Shown here: in pieces, positions 22,000-33,932 of the stretch
How the letters are laid out: each line of letters begins with the position of its first letter
How positions within the stretch are numbered: the stretch's first letter is position 1
NCBI GenBank assembly: GCA_014529385.2
Contig: CM043947.1
Coordinates: 127,720,891-127,784,890 of the forward strand
Origin: Adiantum capillus-veneris
Lineage: Eukaryota > Streptophyta > Polypodiopsida > Polypodiales > Pteridaceae
Direction: 5' to 3'
DNA length: 64,000 nucleotides
The notes under the pieces: model-generated
What the model saw: only the letters and a program-made list of their open reading frames with translations
What the model was told of the DNA's origin: nothing
Database searches by the model: none
Position numbers and translations under genes: made by a program

Positions 22000-22868
22000 A
22001 TGCTTCTTTCCAAGATTGCATATATACCTGCTAACAACTCCCGTTGCATGTGCAATGTTAGGTCTTGTAGCCACCATGGCATACATGAGACTGCCACAAG
22101 CTGAAGCAATAAGAACCTTAGCCATCACAAATTTTTCCTCAACAAATTTTAAGACATTCATTTTTGCTGAGTTTCAAATAGACAAGTAATGGAGTATTCA
22201 ATGATTTTCCCTTCTGGATATTAAAATGCTCAAGCACTTTCTATGCATACTCTTTTTGAGACACATATAATAATCTATTCTTAACAATCTTGAGTACTAT
22301 GCATACCCAAAATATGATTAGAATCACCTAAATTTTTATGTCAAACTAACTATTTAGCTTCTACTTTAGGTCAAATAAGCACAACAAGTTGTCCATTCTA
22401 CAATCTTTTCACATAAATACATGGATCTTGAGTACTATGCATAATTCCTTTGGATTGCATAAAAGTATATAACTTATAATACAATTTCTTGGATGCTTGC
22501 TTTAGACTGTAAAGACTCTTCTTTAGTCTGCACACCAAACATTTTTACACAAACCCTTAAGGCTGCTGCATATAAATGTGCTCATCATCGATATCACCAT
22601 GTAAGAAAGTTGTTATTACATCCATTTGAACTAGCTCTAGGTCCTCTGTAGCGACTATTCCAAGCGAAAATATTAGTGTCTCCATCTTGACAAGTGAAAA
22701 CAAGATTTTCTCAAAGTCTATACTATACTCTTGCTTGAATACCTTAGCTACTAAGCGAGCTTTGTATTTCCCAACATTGGATGCAACCTTTACAAGGCAA
22801 TGCTTGCTTATCTTTGGGCAATGGAACCAAATCCCAAGTTTTGTTCTTTTTGACATTAGACAGCTCAT
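22000..22868 (-). pseudogene. Ty1/copia reverse transcriptase fragment
   Basis: On the minus strand, 22868-22557 reads GKYKARLVAKVFKQEYSIDFEKI, then ATEDLELVQMDVITTFLHGDI and IYMQQP, the hallmark start of copia RT. Further down to about 22010 only patches survive, such as the block before MVATRPNIAH (here around 22050-22100), separated by many stops. The catalytic YVDD box could not be found. This is the 3' part of the antisense copia element whose gag is at 24219-24932. Confidence 0.75.
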
Positions 22869-23169
22869 TTTTCATCGCAAGTCTCTCGTTGAAGACAACA
22901 TCACTGCTATCGATAATGAATCGGCTCTTTGGAGTTCACAAACAATAGTCGAAATGACCATTTATAATCCATAGCCAATAGAGATGCATTTTCAAGATTT
23001 TGAATCTAGCTTAGCATGAAGCTCCTTAGATACATGTGCATAAGCTTCACATGTATTTTGTCATACAACAACTTATGTCTTGACCATAACTCCTCAAACA
23101 CACAAAATTTCAATGATGCATGTGACTATATATTGGTCAAATAGACCGTTGTGTAGAGCACTTCTACCC

Positions 23170-23590
23170 AAAAACCTTATGTTAGGCATGCCTCTGATAA
23201 CATAGATATGATTCTCTCTTGAATCTCCCTATTCATTCTCTTAGCAACACCATTTTGAGATGGGATATAAGGAGAAAAGAATCCACACTTAATTCCCCTT
23301 CCTACACAGAAGTCAACAAACTCTTTGGCAATGAATTCTCCACCATTTTCTGAATGGATAGCCTTGAGATTCTTGCCAAACTGAGATTGAAATACTTGAC
23401 AAGAATATATTAAAGTAAAAGAATGTCTCATCCTTCAACTTTAATGCATAAGCCCAAACTTTGCTTGTTGCGTCATCTATGAACATCACAAAATAAGATG
23501 CACCACCAAGAGATTGAGTCGCTGTGGGGCCGTATACATCACTATGTACACGTTCTAAGGACTTCTCAAATGAAACATTACAAGAAGCAC
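23170..23590 (-). pseudogene. Ty1/copia integrase core fragment
   Basis: The minus strand reads SLERVHSDVYGPTATQSLGG, then YFVMFIDDATSKVWAYALK, then, after a frame break near 23430, IHSENGGEFIAKEFVDFC and IPSQNGVAKRMNREI. The first catalytic Asp (VHSD) is present. The second is Glu (HSEN for the usual SDN), and the position of the catalytic Glu is Lys (VAKR for VAER). It is therefore inactive regardless of the frame breaks. Confidence 0.8.
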
Positions 23591-23599
23591 GTGCTTGGT

Positions 23600-24170
23600 T
23601 CCCGTACTAACCGTGCTCACGTAAAGGAAATTTAGAAAAAGATAAAGGAGGTAAATAGCCTAAACAAGAAAGAGATTCCATTCCTTTCTTGGACATATGT
23701 CCCAACTGGCTATGCCACAATGCCACATTTGGCAGCTGGATTATTTAAAGAGCATTGTTTCTCTTAGACATATAAAGAGGATACAAAGATCCAACTTTAG
23801 AACTGAGCTACCACACTTGGCAGCTCAATTGCTTAAAGAAAATTGTTTTTCTTAGACATATAAATAGGATACAAAGAGCCAACTTTAGAACCACTAGCAA
23901 GCAACAAGTTGCCTTTGGTTATATGCCAAGATTATTCATAGAAAGTGACTTTATAACCCAACTCATCAAGTTTTCCAAGTAAAATCAAATTGCAAGTCAA
24001 ACATGACATCTGAAGAACATTGTGAATGAGAAATCTGATGTCATACAACAACACCATAATACTTTCACCAATGCCAACTATGTCACAAGCATAGCTATCA
24101 CCCAATGTGACAGAGCCAATAATCTCTTCATAATAAGCAAACCACTCCCTGTGTGGGGTTTTCATTTGAA
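23600..24170 (-). pseudogene. Ty1/copia protease to pre-integrase region
   Basis: On the minus strand, 24165-23932 reads WFAYYEEIIGSVTLGDSYACDIVGIG, then IRFLIHNVLQMSCLTCNLILLGKLDELGYKV. This is the segment that follows the copia protease active site and leads into the pre-integrase domain. The catalytic DSG itself lies upstream in a broken part and was not found. The rest, to 23600, contains the 88-bp duplication and stops. Confidence 0.65.
23724..23899. repeat. 88-bp tandem duplication
   Basis: CACATTTGGCAGCTGG... at 23724 is repeated from 23812 (CACACTTGGCAGCTCA...) with about 90% identity by eye. It lies within the antisense copia pre-integrase region and is not a multiple of three, so it shifts the frame. 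Confidence 0.8.
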
Positions 24171-24218
24171 TCTAGGATCCACGTATGCAACATTTCACCA
24201 CATTGACTAACAATTTGG

Positions 24219-24932
24219 CTAGAAATGAACTTTGTAAACATAGAGTCTCTTATGAATCATAGAATACATCCATACATCCATAGACTTTGTTAGAAAATTA
24301 ATGTCCCGTGTATCATCATAATTAGCGACGACTAGATTGATCTCTTGGATCTTCACTAAAATTTTACTCTTTTCCTCTTTCACATCATTGTCACTACTTT
24401 TGTCTTTGAATTTCTCACTTTTCCATGCATGATAGTCTTTCTTCATATGGCCATACTTCTCATAGAAATGACGTTGATTTCCCTTTTTATAGTGAGACTT
24501 TGATGTATCACAAGATGTATCTCTCTTGTCATCTTTTCTAGATTCATGTTTCCAAGAAAGACCTTTCCTTTGTTTGCTTTCTTTTTGCACATAGTGAGCT
24601 TTTCCATGATGCAATCTACTTATAGTCTTATGACGTACTTCTTTTGAAAGAAGAGAAATAATGATATCATTGTAGAACAGTGTACCATTTGGTGCAGAAT
24701 TACTAACAGCACTACAAAACGTATCCCAAGATGGTGGCAAAGAGAAAATCAAGTGAATAGCTTTCATCTCATCATCTATCTTCATCTGTTGAGCACTATG
24801 AGAGCACAAAGAGTCAATTTCATTGATATGGCTAGTGTTGGGGTTAAAGGCGGCTATGCATTTTCCATGTTCTAGACATATGTGTTTGGCCACCCACTCA
24901 CTTACTAACATATTCCTTATATACATAGTCAA
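24219..24932 (-). pseudogene. gag: Ty1/copia gag (UBN2-type), 5'-truncated
   Basis: The 237-codon minus-strand frame shows copia Gag features: DDEMKAIHLIFSLPPSWDTF, then KEVRHK and a Lys/Arg-rich stretch. A degraded zinc knuckle follows (HFYEKYGHMKKDYHAW, with Cys replaced by His and Tyr at its ends). The N-terminal part of Gag is missing upstream of 24932. Integrase and RT of the same element follow in order to about 22.0 kb. Confidence 0.75.
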
Positions 24933-24959
24933 TAAGGCAATAAGTGCTGACTACTCCAT

Positions 24960-25041
24960 TCTCCACCCACATCAAGCATACCCTCTCTTGCACTCATCAC
25001 CCGCATTGATGCTTGCACGCCTTTACAATTGGTATCACAGC
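24960..25041 (+). repeat. LTR tail and tRNA-Met-like primer site of another element
   Basis: An LTR end in GCCTTTACA at 25027 is followed by TGGTATCACAGC (25030-25041), one base different from the initiator-tRNA-Met site. The rest of this plus-strand element is not identifiable. Confidence 0.5.
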
Positions 25042-25220
25042 TACGACTTGGCAATGGCAGGGAGTACGATAATTTTGAGAGATTTGAGGCAATAGCTTGC
25101 TAGCTCTTGGCGGTGGAGAGATCAAGAAATCTTGAAAGCTTTGAGAGAAGGCAATGGATCTTGTGAGCTCAGGTGAGAGTGATGTATGCTCGTGTGGAAG
25201 CTCAAAAGACAGTGTGGAAG

Positions 25221-25392
25221 ATTGTGTGTAAGTGAAGGCACTACCCTAAAAACTTTGTGAGCAGTAGCACTGCTTTTAGATTCTTTTTTCTCCTTGTAGA
25301 AGGCAAATTGTGTGTAAGTAAGGGTGCTTCCCTAAAAACTTTGTGTGCAATAGCACTGCTTTTATATTGTTTTTTCTCCTTGTAGAAGGCAT
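25221..25392. repeat. 86-bp tandem duplication
   Basis: ATTGTGTGTAAGTGAAGG... at 25221-25306 is repeated at 25307-25392, both units ending TTCTCCTTGTAGAAGGCA. The region is non-coding. Confidence 0.88.
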
Positions 25393-26130
25393 ATCTAAAT
25401 ATTTTTCCCATGAAGCCAATCCGTTTTGACGTGGTCTAAAACCTATCTAGAAGAAACTTTCTGCAAACTCCTCACCATTTTCCTGATATTCAGCTCAGAG
25501 TGACTGTATATAGAAAATGCAGGTTTTTTGTTTTTGCATAGTGTGCGAGTTTGATGCACTTTGTGAAGCATGCCAGGTGCTCCAAGTTGGGTGCATAAAT
25601 TTTGAGCTGAAGATTCCATTACAGCTTGTGAAAAGCTTGTGGTTTGAGGATTTTTTGGTAGATTTGGTCAAAGAGTCACAGAGGCGTTTACACACCATCG
25701 AAGTGGTCTCTTGAGAGACATGATTTTTGGAGCACACAAGTGGATCTTATTTCACAGTTTTCACGAGATACTTTGCAAGTGATTTTGTGCTTGGATTCAT
25801 GGTCTTGGTAGATGGATTTTCATATGGTGATGTCACATGGTTGATGCCCACTGTACATGCATTTTGGCGAGCACTTTCAAGTGCTGGTGAGCTCTCTTAA
25901 ATATTACCATATACATGTGGTAGTGATGTGTGTGAACACACTTAGGACCGCGGGGGTATTTTTTCCCTCTCTAGGAGTTTTTTTCCCGCGTGCATTGTAT
26001 ATATGCCCATTCATTCTAGGGCTATCTATCTTTCCATTGCATACTAAGTAATACACACTCTGTTGTGTGCCTTGAGAATCCTTTGTCTTCTCTAAGCTGT
26101 GTGTGTTTCCTTGAAACTCTAATTCCAACA
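25393..26130 (+). repeat. Probable 5' LTR of a copia element (left edge uncertain)
   Basis: The right end (AATTCCAACA, 26121-26130) is followed by a tRNA-Met primer site. A TATA-like TGTATATATG lies near 25996-26005. No second LTR copy was found in the window, so the left edge is only a limit. Confidence 0.5.
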
Positions 26131-26132
26131 AT

Positions 26133-26144
26133 TGGTATCAGAGT
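26133..26144 (+). other. Primer-binding site, tRNA-Met(i) type
   Basis: TGGTATCAGAGT lies two bases after the LTR. It matches the initiator-tRNA-Met site except for its last base. Confidence 0.8.
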
Positions 26145-26495
26145 AGGTTGTGTCCACCCGGGCTTAGTCGCCAGCAGCTCCAGCACACGCATGCTCACTT
26201 TCTCTGATTTCAGTGAGCTTTGGCGAGCGCTTGTAGGTCGACAAAAATTTCCGGGGTGGACTCGTAGAGCTTAGTCTGCTCAGATTCTTGATTCGGGCTC
26301 ATTTCGACCTTCGTTTCCACTGCAGGTAAGTACTACACATGTTATTTCATCATTTTGCACAAAATTTCTATCAGTGCCGTTTTCTACATAACAGGTCCCT
26401 TACAATCTTCTATGGCTTGTGCTATATAGAACGTGATGTTCTCGCTTTGTTTATCCTCTTTTTGTGCAGTTTTCACATCAGGTGCAACATTAACC
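26145..26495 (+). other. Copia leader
   Basis: Untranslated leader between the primer site and gag. Nothing further is recognised. Confidence 0.4.
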
Positions 26496-27240
26496 ATGAC
26501 TGACAACAACACAGATGTGTTCAAGATGTTTGTTGCTTAGGACAGATTGGATGGGGACAATTACCCTATGTGGGCTTACATAATGCAACATGTTCTTGTG
26601 TCAAAGGGTGTCTGGAATATTGTACAGGGCATTGATGTACATCCTGATTCTGAGGATGTAGGCGATGTGAGGCTGTTGCAGGTCTTGCTGCAAGGATTAC
26701 TGTTGTTAGAGTTGTTTTTCCTACGGTAGAACAAGCTTGCTGGGATGTAAAGGATGCGTACGTTCATGTGTTGATTGTGTTGTCTGTGAAGCGCACCATT
26801 ACTCCTCACATTTGTTGAGCAAAATCTGCAAAACAGGCTTGGGATATTCTAGCAGGTCTTTATGCAAGCCGTAATGAGGCTAAAATTGCATTGTTGCGTA
26901 AAGAGCTGGAATCAAAGATTATGCATGAGGAAGATGAAATGGACACTTTCCTTCCTGGTGTTAAGGATGTTAATGAGAAACTAATACCTGTAGGAGAAGT
27001 AATTTTTGACAGTTCACTTGTGCAGACTGTTCTTGATGCTTTGCTAGATTCCTACCAGACTTTTTCTAGTACTTGGAGACTTATGACCAAGGAAATCCTC
27101 AAGTTGTCAAGTTTGATGCATTATGCACATTGTTGTTGCAAGAGTCACTTTCCACAAAAAACAGGACTAGACAGCGTGTAGTTGAACACGCTTTTATTGC
27201 AGCTCAAAGAAAAGGGGGAAACAACAATGAACAAAAAAAA
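26496..27240 (+). pseudogene. gag: Ty1/copia gag (UBN2-type), truncated
   Basis: ATG at 26496 opens MTDNNTDVFKMFVA, then an in-frame TAG at 26538-26540, then DRLDGDNYPMWAYIMQHVLVSKGVWNI. That is the characteristic start of copia Gag, with the W-x-Y/W motif of the DUF4219/UBN2 region. After frame breaks, LRKELESKIMHEEDEMDTF and the part ending EHAFIAAQRKGGNN follow. The zinc knuckle and all of pol are missing: the sequence passes into gypsy family B at about 27240. Confidence 0.75.
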
Positions 27241-29202
27241 AATGTACATGGACAGAAATGGAACTCAGTATGTACAAGTCGAAAACCCTGATGTGATAGA
27301 AAAATTGGGGTTAGAAGTAAACACCATAATCCCAGATATGTCAGCAAAATAAGGATCACCAACTTTAGAGTTCGAGGGATACGATCAAGTAGATTTGAAG
27401 CCTTTGAAACGGCTTAGTACGAATAACCTAGGATCGGAGTCTATTGTTGGGAGGATAGAAACGTAAAAGATCTTCAGTGGACTTCACATGTCAGATCAGG
27501 ACAACTAACGGCCATAAGATCATCTATATCTTCAAGATCAAAGATAAGGGATCGGCAGACCTACCAACCTACATGTTTAGGGATTGTTATAACAACAACT
27601 TTGCTATGATGACTCCTGAGGAGGTAGAACAAACCAAATACCAAGGGTATTCCATAAGGGATTGGATATTGGGACAAGGACCAGAAACAATTCCAAGTGA
27701 TGAACCCCGTTAGAGATCATTTGAGAGTAATGTTAAGAAACCAGAAACCACCTCATCATGAAGAAAACCGGGTGACACTAAGGCCATTCCAGGGCTACAC
27801 GAGTCACTATTTCCAATAGACTGGTTTGAAGGACTCGGAATAGGACCAACTGCCAGGAGACGAGGAGTTGAACCAAACAAACACATCATACCAACTGATT
27901 TTCAGAAATGGATCTGAAAATACATTAGATTAGGGGATCCATACAACCACTTAAGCAAGATTTAAGCAAGTGATAAGAGCAGAATGTATATTCAGTTTCC
28001 ATATTCAATTCGAGGGGTTTGGAATGACAATAGAAGGAAAAGCATTGAAATGGTTCCAAAACATTCCACCAAGGTCAATCATGTCCTTAAACACATTAGC
28101 TCAAGGATTTGTAGCTGCTTGTTCCAAAACGGGGATCAAACATAATACGGTAGCTCAAATCTACAGCTTTAAGCAGAAACATGGTGAGTCTGTTAGGGAT
28201 TGTGCAACTCATATGAAACAATACATTGCCAGATGCCCAGGGCTAGAGATACCTGCAAAAGAACAACTCGTATCTTTATTTCTAGAGGGACTGCTAAACA
28301 AAGAACTTCATGCTATACTCTATAATAAAAATCATACAACCTTAGAAGAGTGTGTGTCACATGCTATTGACTTAGGAGACAATTGTGATATTTTCAACAA
28401 ACAAGATGTGCCTAAGAATAACCAAAGCAAGAAAACAACATCCACTAAACTAGCACAAGTGGGAATGACGGCTGCAGCATCACTTTCAGCCATAGAAGAT
28501 ATGCTCAAAAGGATGAAGTGCATGATGAACAACATGCAAAAATCACCTATGACGGGACCAAGACAAGGGATACCTCAACAGGGACAACCAATTAGGACAC
28601 AAAAATGGTGTGCAATCAAGGGTAAATAGACCAACCATGAAACCCACAAGTGCTACTTCCGATCAAAGTATGATGGGAATGTTCAGTATGTGCCTATGAG
28701 GCCACAAGGACAACCCATGTACAGATATCAGCCTAATATGGCCCAAGATGAAAGACCACCGATGGGTATGGAAAGACCTCAACCTATGTTGGGTCAGCAA
28801 CCTCCATATGCAAGACACAATGCAGTGCCTGTAAAGTACATGCACTCCAAAGGAGTCATAGATGAACAAGCATTAGTGCCTGTTACACCCTATGCGGAGC
28901 CTAGTCCATCTATAGTAATGGTAGAAGGAGATTGGTATAATTCACATCCACCACCAATGGAAGAACCCGTGACTTATGCTCCACCAGAGATCTCACCAAT
29001 GTATTATGTAGCTAATCAAGGTGTCATACCTCCCATGGTAAGACCCATGATTAAGCCAAGAACGGGAAACTGTCACAAATGTGGTGCAGATGATCATTGG
29101 AAAAATGAATGTCGAGAGCCTGACAAAAACCTCAAGCGAGTTGAAGCCTATTGCATACAATGTTGCAAAAAGGGAGGACACTTTCTAGAAGATTGTCCTT
29201 AA
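27241..29202 (+). pseudogene. gag: Gypsy family B, copy 2: gag and zinc knuckles
   Basis: After a broken N-terminal part (27241-27960), 27970-28629 encodes the retrotransposon Gag core: GMTIEGKALKWFQNIPPRSI, FKQKHGESVRDCATHMKQYI and KEQLVSLFLEGLLNKELH. After a stop, 28690-29202 holds a Pro/Met-rich stretch and two Cys/His knuckles: CHKCGADDHWKNEC (C-x2-C-x4-H-x4-C), then CIQCCKKGGHFLEDC, which has one extra residue before His. Gag would form the particle and bind RNA. It is in the same orientation as the pol downstream. Confidence 0.82.
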
Positions 29203-30349
29203 AATCCTTTAAACAAGGGTAAAACAATAGTAAACGTAGTCCAAGTGATACCTAGTAGCTCATCTGAGAGTGAACCGATTGTTCCAGTCAAGGTCACTAG
29301 TGCCTAGGCTAAGAAAAAGAAACACAACTCCTCTGATGATTCGGAAAATACGAAAGTTTCCAAGGATCAAAAGAAGTAGAAGCAAAAGATATGAGATGAG
29401 AAAACAAAAACAACGGGCTGAAATCGAGGAGGAAGCAAAAAAGCTATTTCAGGAAAAGGTGAAAGAAACTGAAAGTGAAATCAAGGAAACAACCGTGAAA
29501 TCTGGAGGATCCATTTTGGTTGATTATTTTTTTGAGCCTATTAATGTAGCCTTGGAAGCTTATCAAGAGTGACTTTAAGCAGGCCAAGACATGGAAAAAA
29601 AATAGAAAAACTATCCTTCTCCAAACATGGAAGCAGCTTAGCTAGAGGCTTATCAAAATTGGGTAAGAATCACGCAAGAAATGCAGGAAAAACAAAAACC
29701 CAAGCTTTAAAGTATCACAAAACCTGAGGAGCTTGTGGTAAGAGACACTAAAGAAAAATTTGATGTGGTGGTAGAACCCCACCTTGAAACAAAAGAACCA
29801 GACCTTATAATGCCAGACAACGAAGAAGCCTTAGACGGAATTCCATTCGTAGAGGTAGACTGGCCAGGATACTTATGGGAAAAATTTAAAGAGATCAATG
29901 ATGGGAGCCTAACTTTAAAGTCAACTCCTATAGAGGAAGTTTGGTTGGACAACCTACTTTCTGATAGGAACATGGATGTACAATTCTTGTACGGGGATTG
30001 CGGATTTGAATCTTTAGGAATATTTAAACCATTGACCTTGAAAACATTACCCTCTTACTTGGGAGATAACAAAGATGAATACATAGTGTGTAAGACCACT
30101 CAAGTAAAAAGAGCTGAACAGATCCTAGAAGTAGGCAACATGCACTCTCACCTTGGAAGAACTGTTAAAACTCAGACCATATTTATGGAATTATCTATAG
30201 AAAACCCTAGAGAAGGTGGGGATAACGGGGCTAATCTCAAAAAAATTGGAAAAATTGAAAAACAAAATGGACAACAAAGAGATTCTATTTGTTCCAATGA
30301 CCAAAGTCAGAGAATATTACGAAGGGGAAGAAGGAAACACCGCCCTTCC
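29203..30349 (+). pseudogene. Family B copy 2: gag-protease linker
   Basis: Acidic, Lys-rich frames (29270-29572 and 29735-30361) connect nucleocapsid and protease. The second contains FVEVDWPGYLWEKFKEINDG and LPSYLGDNKDEYIVCKTTQ. No known domain is recognised. Its position suggests a part of the Gag-Pol polyprotein specific to this lineage. Confidence 0.5.
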
Positions 30350-30773
30350 AGTGAAATATAATGACATTGAAGCCATGGGAATACTGGATAGTGGGGAAGG
30401 CATAGCTATAGCCACGAAAGCACTATGGTAATCCTGGGGACAACCAGCCATTAGATAAACTTGAATGAAATTGCAATCGACTGACGGACACATTGAGAGA
30501 CCATTAGGGCTGCTTGAAAAAGTGATAGTCAATTCTTGTGGGATTGAATATCAACACACTTTTGCCATAGTAGACTTTAAGAAAAAACTCAATTACGAAA
30601 TCATATTGGGAAGACCTTTCATGCGACAGGTACAGCTTATCCAAGATTGGGGAAAAGATCATCTGTACTTGAAGCAAGTGGGATCAATAACAAGGGTAAA
30701 TCTAAAAGATCACACTTATAGAGATGTCTTGAAAACACCCATACAAGAGTTTGATTCACTCTTCTTTGGCTGA
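30350..30773 (+). pseudogene. Family B copy 2: aspartic protease
   Basis: MGILDSGEGIAIATKALW at about 30374-30430 carries the active-site D-S-G. TAA follows, and the next frame (30465-30773) gives the second half: DGHIERPLGLLEKVIVN, then HTFAIVDFKKKLNYEIILGRPFM, with the ILGRPF flap-end motif. Protease would process Gag-Pol. The frame break between the halves inactivates it. Confidence 0.75.
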
Positions 30774-31784
30774 AACTAAGCTTCCGTCCTGGTTAAACAA
30801 GGACACTCCTATTTGGATGTGTGGAGCCTCAGAAAATGGGATTTTAAAACGAGAAGAATGTATTCTAGAAAGGGATTGCACAGACGAAGCTTATGTACCT
30901 GAACCCTTTCCATAGCATTTGTTTGAGCCATTTGAGTGGACTCAAAAATTTTAGCAACAATGGATGTATGTGTGAACACGTCTTTGCCTACTCAATTTTG
31001 CAATGAGGATGGCTACGACATAATTCCCATCCAAATGATTTCAACCCTCAACATTGAAGATGAAAATGAAGAACCCCATGACTTGATGAAAGCTCAACAA
31101 GTATCTTGAGACCTCTACTACGATGCAACAGATGAGTTAGATGAACACTCAGCTACCTCAGAAGATTCGGGGTCAAAAAAAGAACATGTAAGAGCTAAGC
31201 TACTCTTGAAAGGAGGGGAGGAAAAGTTTTTTGACTTTCCTAACCAGAAATCAAGAAGACAAAAATGGTATAGACAAAAAAGAGACACCAGAAACATGAA
31301 AACACGACTTATGCCATCAGTCTCTAGTAGAACACAATTCCTGATGCAGATAGAGGTACATGATTGTGTCAAGGAGAAAATCATTGGTAGATATCCTTCA
31401 AACAAAAACCTAGAAATATCAAAAACATCGAGAAAAACAAGGAAGGATACTCAAGCAAACAAACAGGATAAGGATCCAATCATGACAGGATTTGAGCGGA
31501 AAAAGAAATATCAAGAGTTGAGAAAAGCTCTAAAGGAGATATATACGACCGAAATGGAAACCACGGAAGAAGATGGTAAGGATGTAATGAGTGTTCCCTC
31601 CCGTTACATAAAGTATACTCTCCAAGATAAAAAAATCATAGTCAAACAACCTGTTAGGGAATTACGGAAACAAGGCGAGTCCTAAGGGTCCGAGAACGCA
31701 AAAAAGATAGACTTGGCTGAACCAGGGGAAGAACCTAGGCCTGCCTACATTGCAAATGACCTAACAGAGGAAGAATAAGAGCTT
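30774..31784 (+). pseudogene. Family B copy 2: protease-RT linker
   Basis: A broken frame from SLLWLKLS-type sequence leads into the 31206-31685 frame (Lys/Arg-rich, KKYQELRKALKEI). It continues to RYIKYTLQDKKIIVKQPV and AEPGEEPRPAYIANDL, which matches copy 1 at 17.4-17.6 kb. The conservation between copies shows it belongs to the element. No catalytic motif is seen. Confidence 0.6.
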
Positions 31785-32735
31785 TTGCAAAGCTTGCTAA
31801 AACAATACCTAGATATCTTCGCTTTGTCTTATGAGGATCTCAAGGGTGTTGATCCAAAAATTTGTCAACATACCATACCCATGAGATATGATGCGAAACC
31901 AAGTAGACAAAGGCCATACACATATAATGAAACATTTGCCAGAAAAATCAAGGAAGAGATTGAGAAACTAAATGAAGACAAATTCATTTACAAAATTGAA
32001 CAAACAGATTGGGTGTCTCCAATTATGGTAGTACCCAAGAAGAATGGAGAACTACGAGTGTGTGTCAATCTCAAAAAAGTGAATACAACTACCATTAGAG
32101 ACAATTTTCCTCTTCCAATAACTGAGCTTGTTTTAGAACATGTTGCTTTTCGGAAAAGAAGCTTACAATTTCTTAGATGGATTTTCGGGATACAATCAAC
32201 CTCTGGTTGACCCAAAAGATCAGCATAAAATTGCTTTTGCAACAGAATGGGGTATTTTTGCCTATCGGGTTATGCCTTTTGGACTAACTAATGCTCCAGC
32301 CACATTTCAAAGATTGATAAGCCATGATTTTAAAGAATATCTTAGGAAAATATTGGATGTGTATATAGATGATCTATGCATACATTCATCAATCCGAGCT
32401 GAACGTTTTGAACACCTCAAAAAGGTATTCGAAAAATGTAGACTTTGTAGGATTTGCCTAAATCCTGAAAAGTGCACAAAGATGGTAGACAAGGAAAAAT
32501 TCTTGGACATATAGTGTCTAAAAATGGTATAGCTACTGATATTGGAAAAATTCATGTCATTGCTAATTTGCCTAGACCAACAACGGTCAAGGGGGTTCAA
32601 GCCTTCATGGGGCATTGTGGATATTACAGATGGTTCATTTTTATGTACGCTATAATTGCAGAACCCATGTATAGCTCGATTACACAGTTTGAATGGATCG
32701 AGGAATGTGAAAATCCTTCATGAAGCTTAAGCAAA
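31785..32735 (+). pseudogene. pol: Family B copy 2: reverse transcriptase
   Basis: RT motifs occur in order: [87 protein letters not shown] and the catalytic VYIDDLCIHSS (about 32356-32389). Then come VSKNGIATDIGK and AFMGHCGYYRWFI. Frameshifts occur near 32150 and 32510. The style (ALSYEDLKG, DFSGYNQ-type palm) is that of non-chromovirus plant gypsy elements. Confidence 0.87.
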
Positions 32736-33312
32736 GCTCTTACCTTACCTCCAATATGGAAAGCACCAGATTGGAATAAGATATTCCACATACATGTGGA
32801 TGCTTCCAATTTTGCCATAGGTTGTATACTAGCTCAACCAGGAGACGGGAAAATTGACTTTCCTATTTCTTATGCTAGCCGATAATTGAATATGGTAGAA
32901 AATAATTACACTACCACTGAAAGAGAAGGGTTATGAATGATCTATGCCATTAAAAAGTATAGACATTACCTATTATCCAACAAGTTTGTGTTCTTTGTAG
33001 ACCACCAAACTCTGTTGTATTTGGTCAACAAGCCATGCATCACAGGAAGAATAGTGAGATGGTTCATCATTCTTATGGAATTTGATCTCACTGTGGTTGT
33101 AAAAAAGGGCACTACACATCAAAGAGCAGATTATTTGTCAAGGATTGTTTCAGGAGAAACACCTAAAAGGGTAGATGATGATCTACCAAATGCCTATTTG
33201 TTCTCCGTGGAAATGATACCTCGATGGTCAGAAAACATGGTATCATTGATGACAATAGCTCAAGTGGGATTCACAAATACCACTTCCTATTACAATCAGA
33301 TTAATCGAGCAA
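32736..33312 (+). pseudogene. Family B copy 2: RNase H
   Basis: IFHIHVDASNFAIGCILAQ contains the first catalytic Asp. YTTTEREGL carries the Glu, although stops flank it. KYRHYLLSNKFVFFVDHQTLLYLVN has the next Asp and KGTTHQRADYLSRI closes the domain. The frame continues to about 33341 with VDDDLPNAYLFSVEMIPRW, also found in copy 1. Confidence 0.85.
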
Positions 33313-33603
33313 TTGGCTACGTATCAATTACTAGCTGGTAGGCTATACAAAAGAAATCGAGATGGAATATTGCTCTTATGCATTAATCATGAGGAGAAAA
33401 AAAAGTACCTAAGTCAAGCACATATTACCATAGTAAGACTTCACTTTGCAGAAGACCAAACTATGCAAAGAATATTGAGACTTGGAGTATTTTGGCCGAC
33501 TATGAGGAGTGATGTTCGAGTTTTTGTAAAGGATTTTCCTCAATGTCAAAAACAGACACCCATACCTCATGTAAATTTGTTCCAAATGTCGCCTGTTCCT
33601 AAG
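33313..33603 (+). pseudogene. Family B copy 2: first integrase-type zinc finger (HHCC-1)
   Basis: TYQLLAGRLYKRNRDGILLLC leads into AHITIVRLHFAEDQTMQRILRLGVFWPTMRSD and VKDFPQCQK. This is the H-x6-H...C-x2-C pattern of the integrase N-terminal domain, with the first Cys changed to Phe. After it, instead of the catalytic core, the sequence goes (once the insertion is removed) into a second copy of the same domain at 36.6 kb. Confidence 0.75.
33599..33603 (+). other. Target-site duplication CTAAG (left)
   Basis: Identical to 36591-36595 on the other side of the copia-derived insertion. Copia and gypsy integrases usually make 5-bp duplications. Confidence 0.92.
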
Positions 33604-33918
33604 TGTTGAGATAGGCATGGGACATCCCTCTACACCTCATTTGAGTTGATGTTGACACCTTAGTATATTTTCTGTAAACACAAGAATAAGCCATGTATAG
33701 GCATTTGTGCCAGCTGTGTAATATCAAGGCCCTATATAAAGCCTTGTGCTATACATATAGTATATGCTATGCAATATGATATCCTACTTTTGTGTGTACA
33801 TCAATTTGTCCCTTTAGTGGTCGTGTACCTTTTATTAAGTGTGTGTAGCTCACTGTGTAACAATGGAGTCTTTCACCTTTGAGCCTCCTTGAGCTCCCTT
33901 CCCCTCCTGATCCTTACA
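33604..33918 (+). repeat. 5' LTR of the gag-only copia element
   Basis: It begins TGTTGAGATAGG and ends ATCCTTACA, 315 bp. A TATA box (CTATATAAAG) lies at about 33732-33741. By eye it differs from the 3' LTR at about eight positions. Confidence 0.93.
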
Positions 33919-33920
33919 AC

Positions 33921-33932
33921 TGGTATCAGAGC
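33921..33932 (+). other. Primer-binding site, tRNA-Met(i) type
   Basis: TGGTATCAGAGC, two bases after the 5' LTR, is a perfect match to the initiator-tRNA-Met site. Confidence 0.92.
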
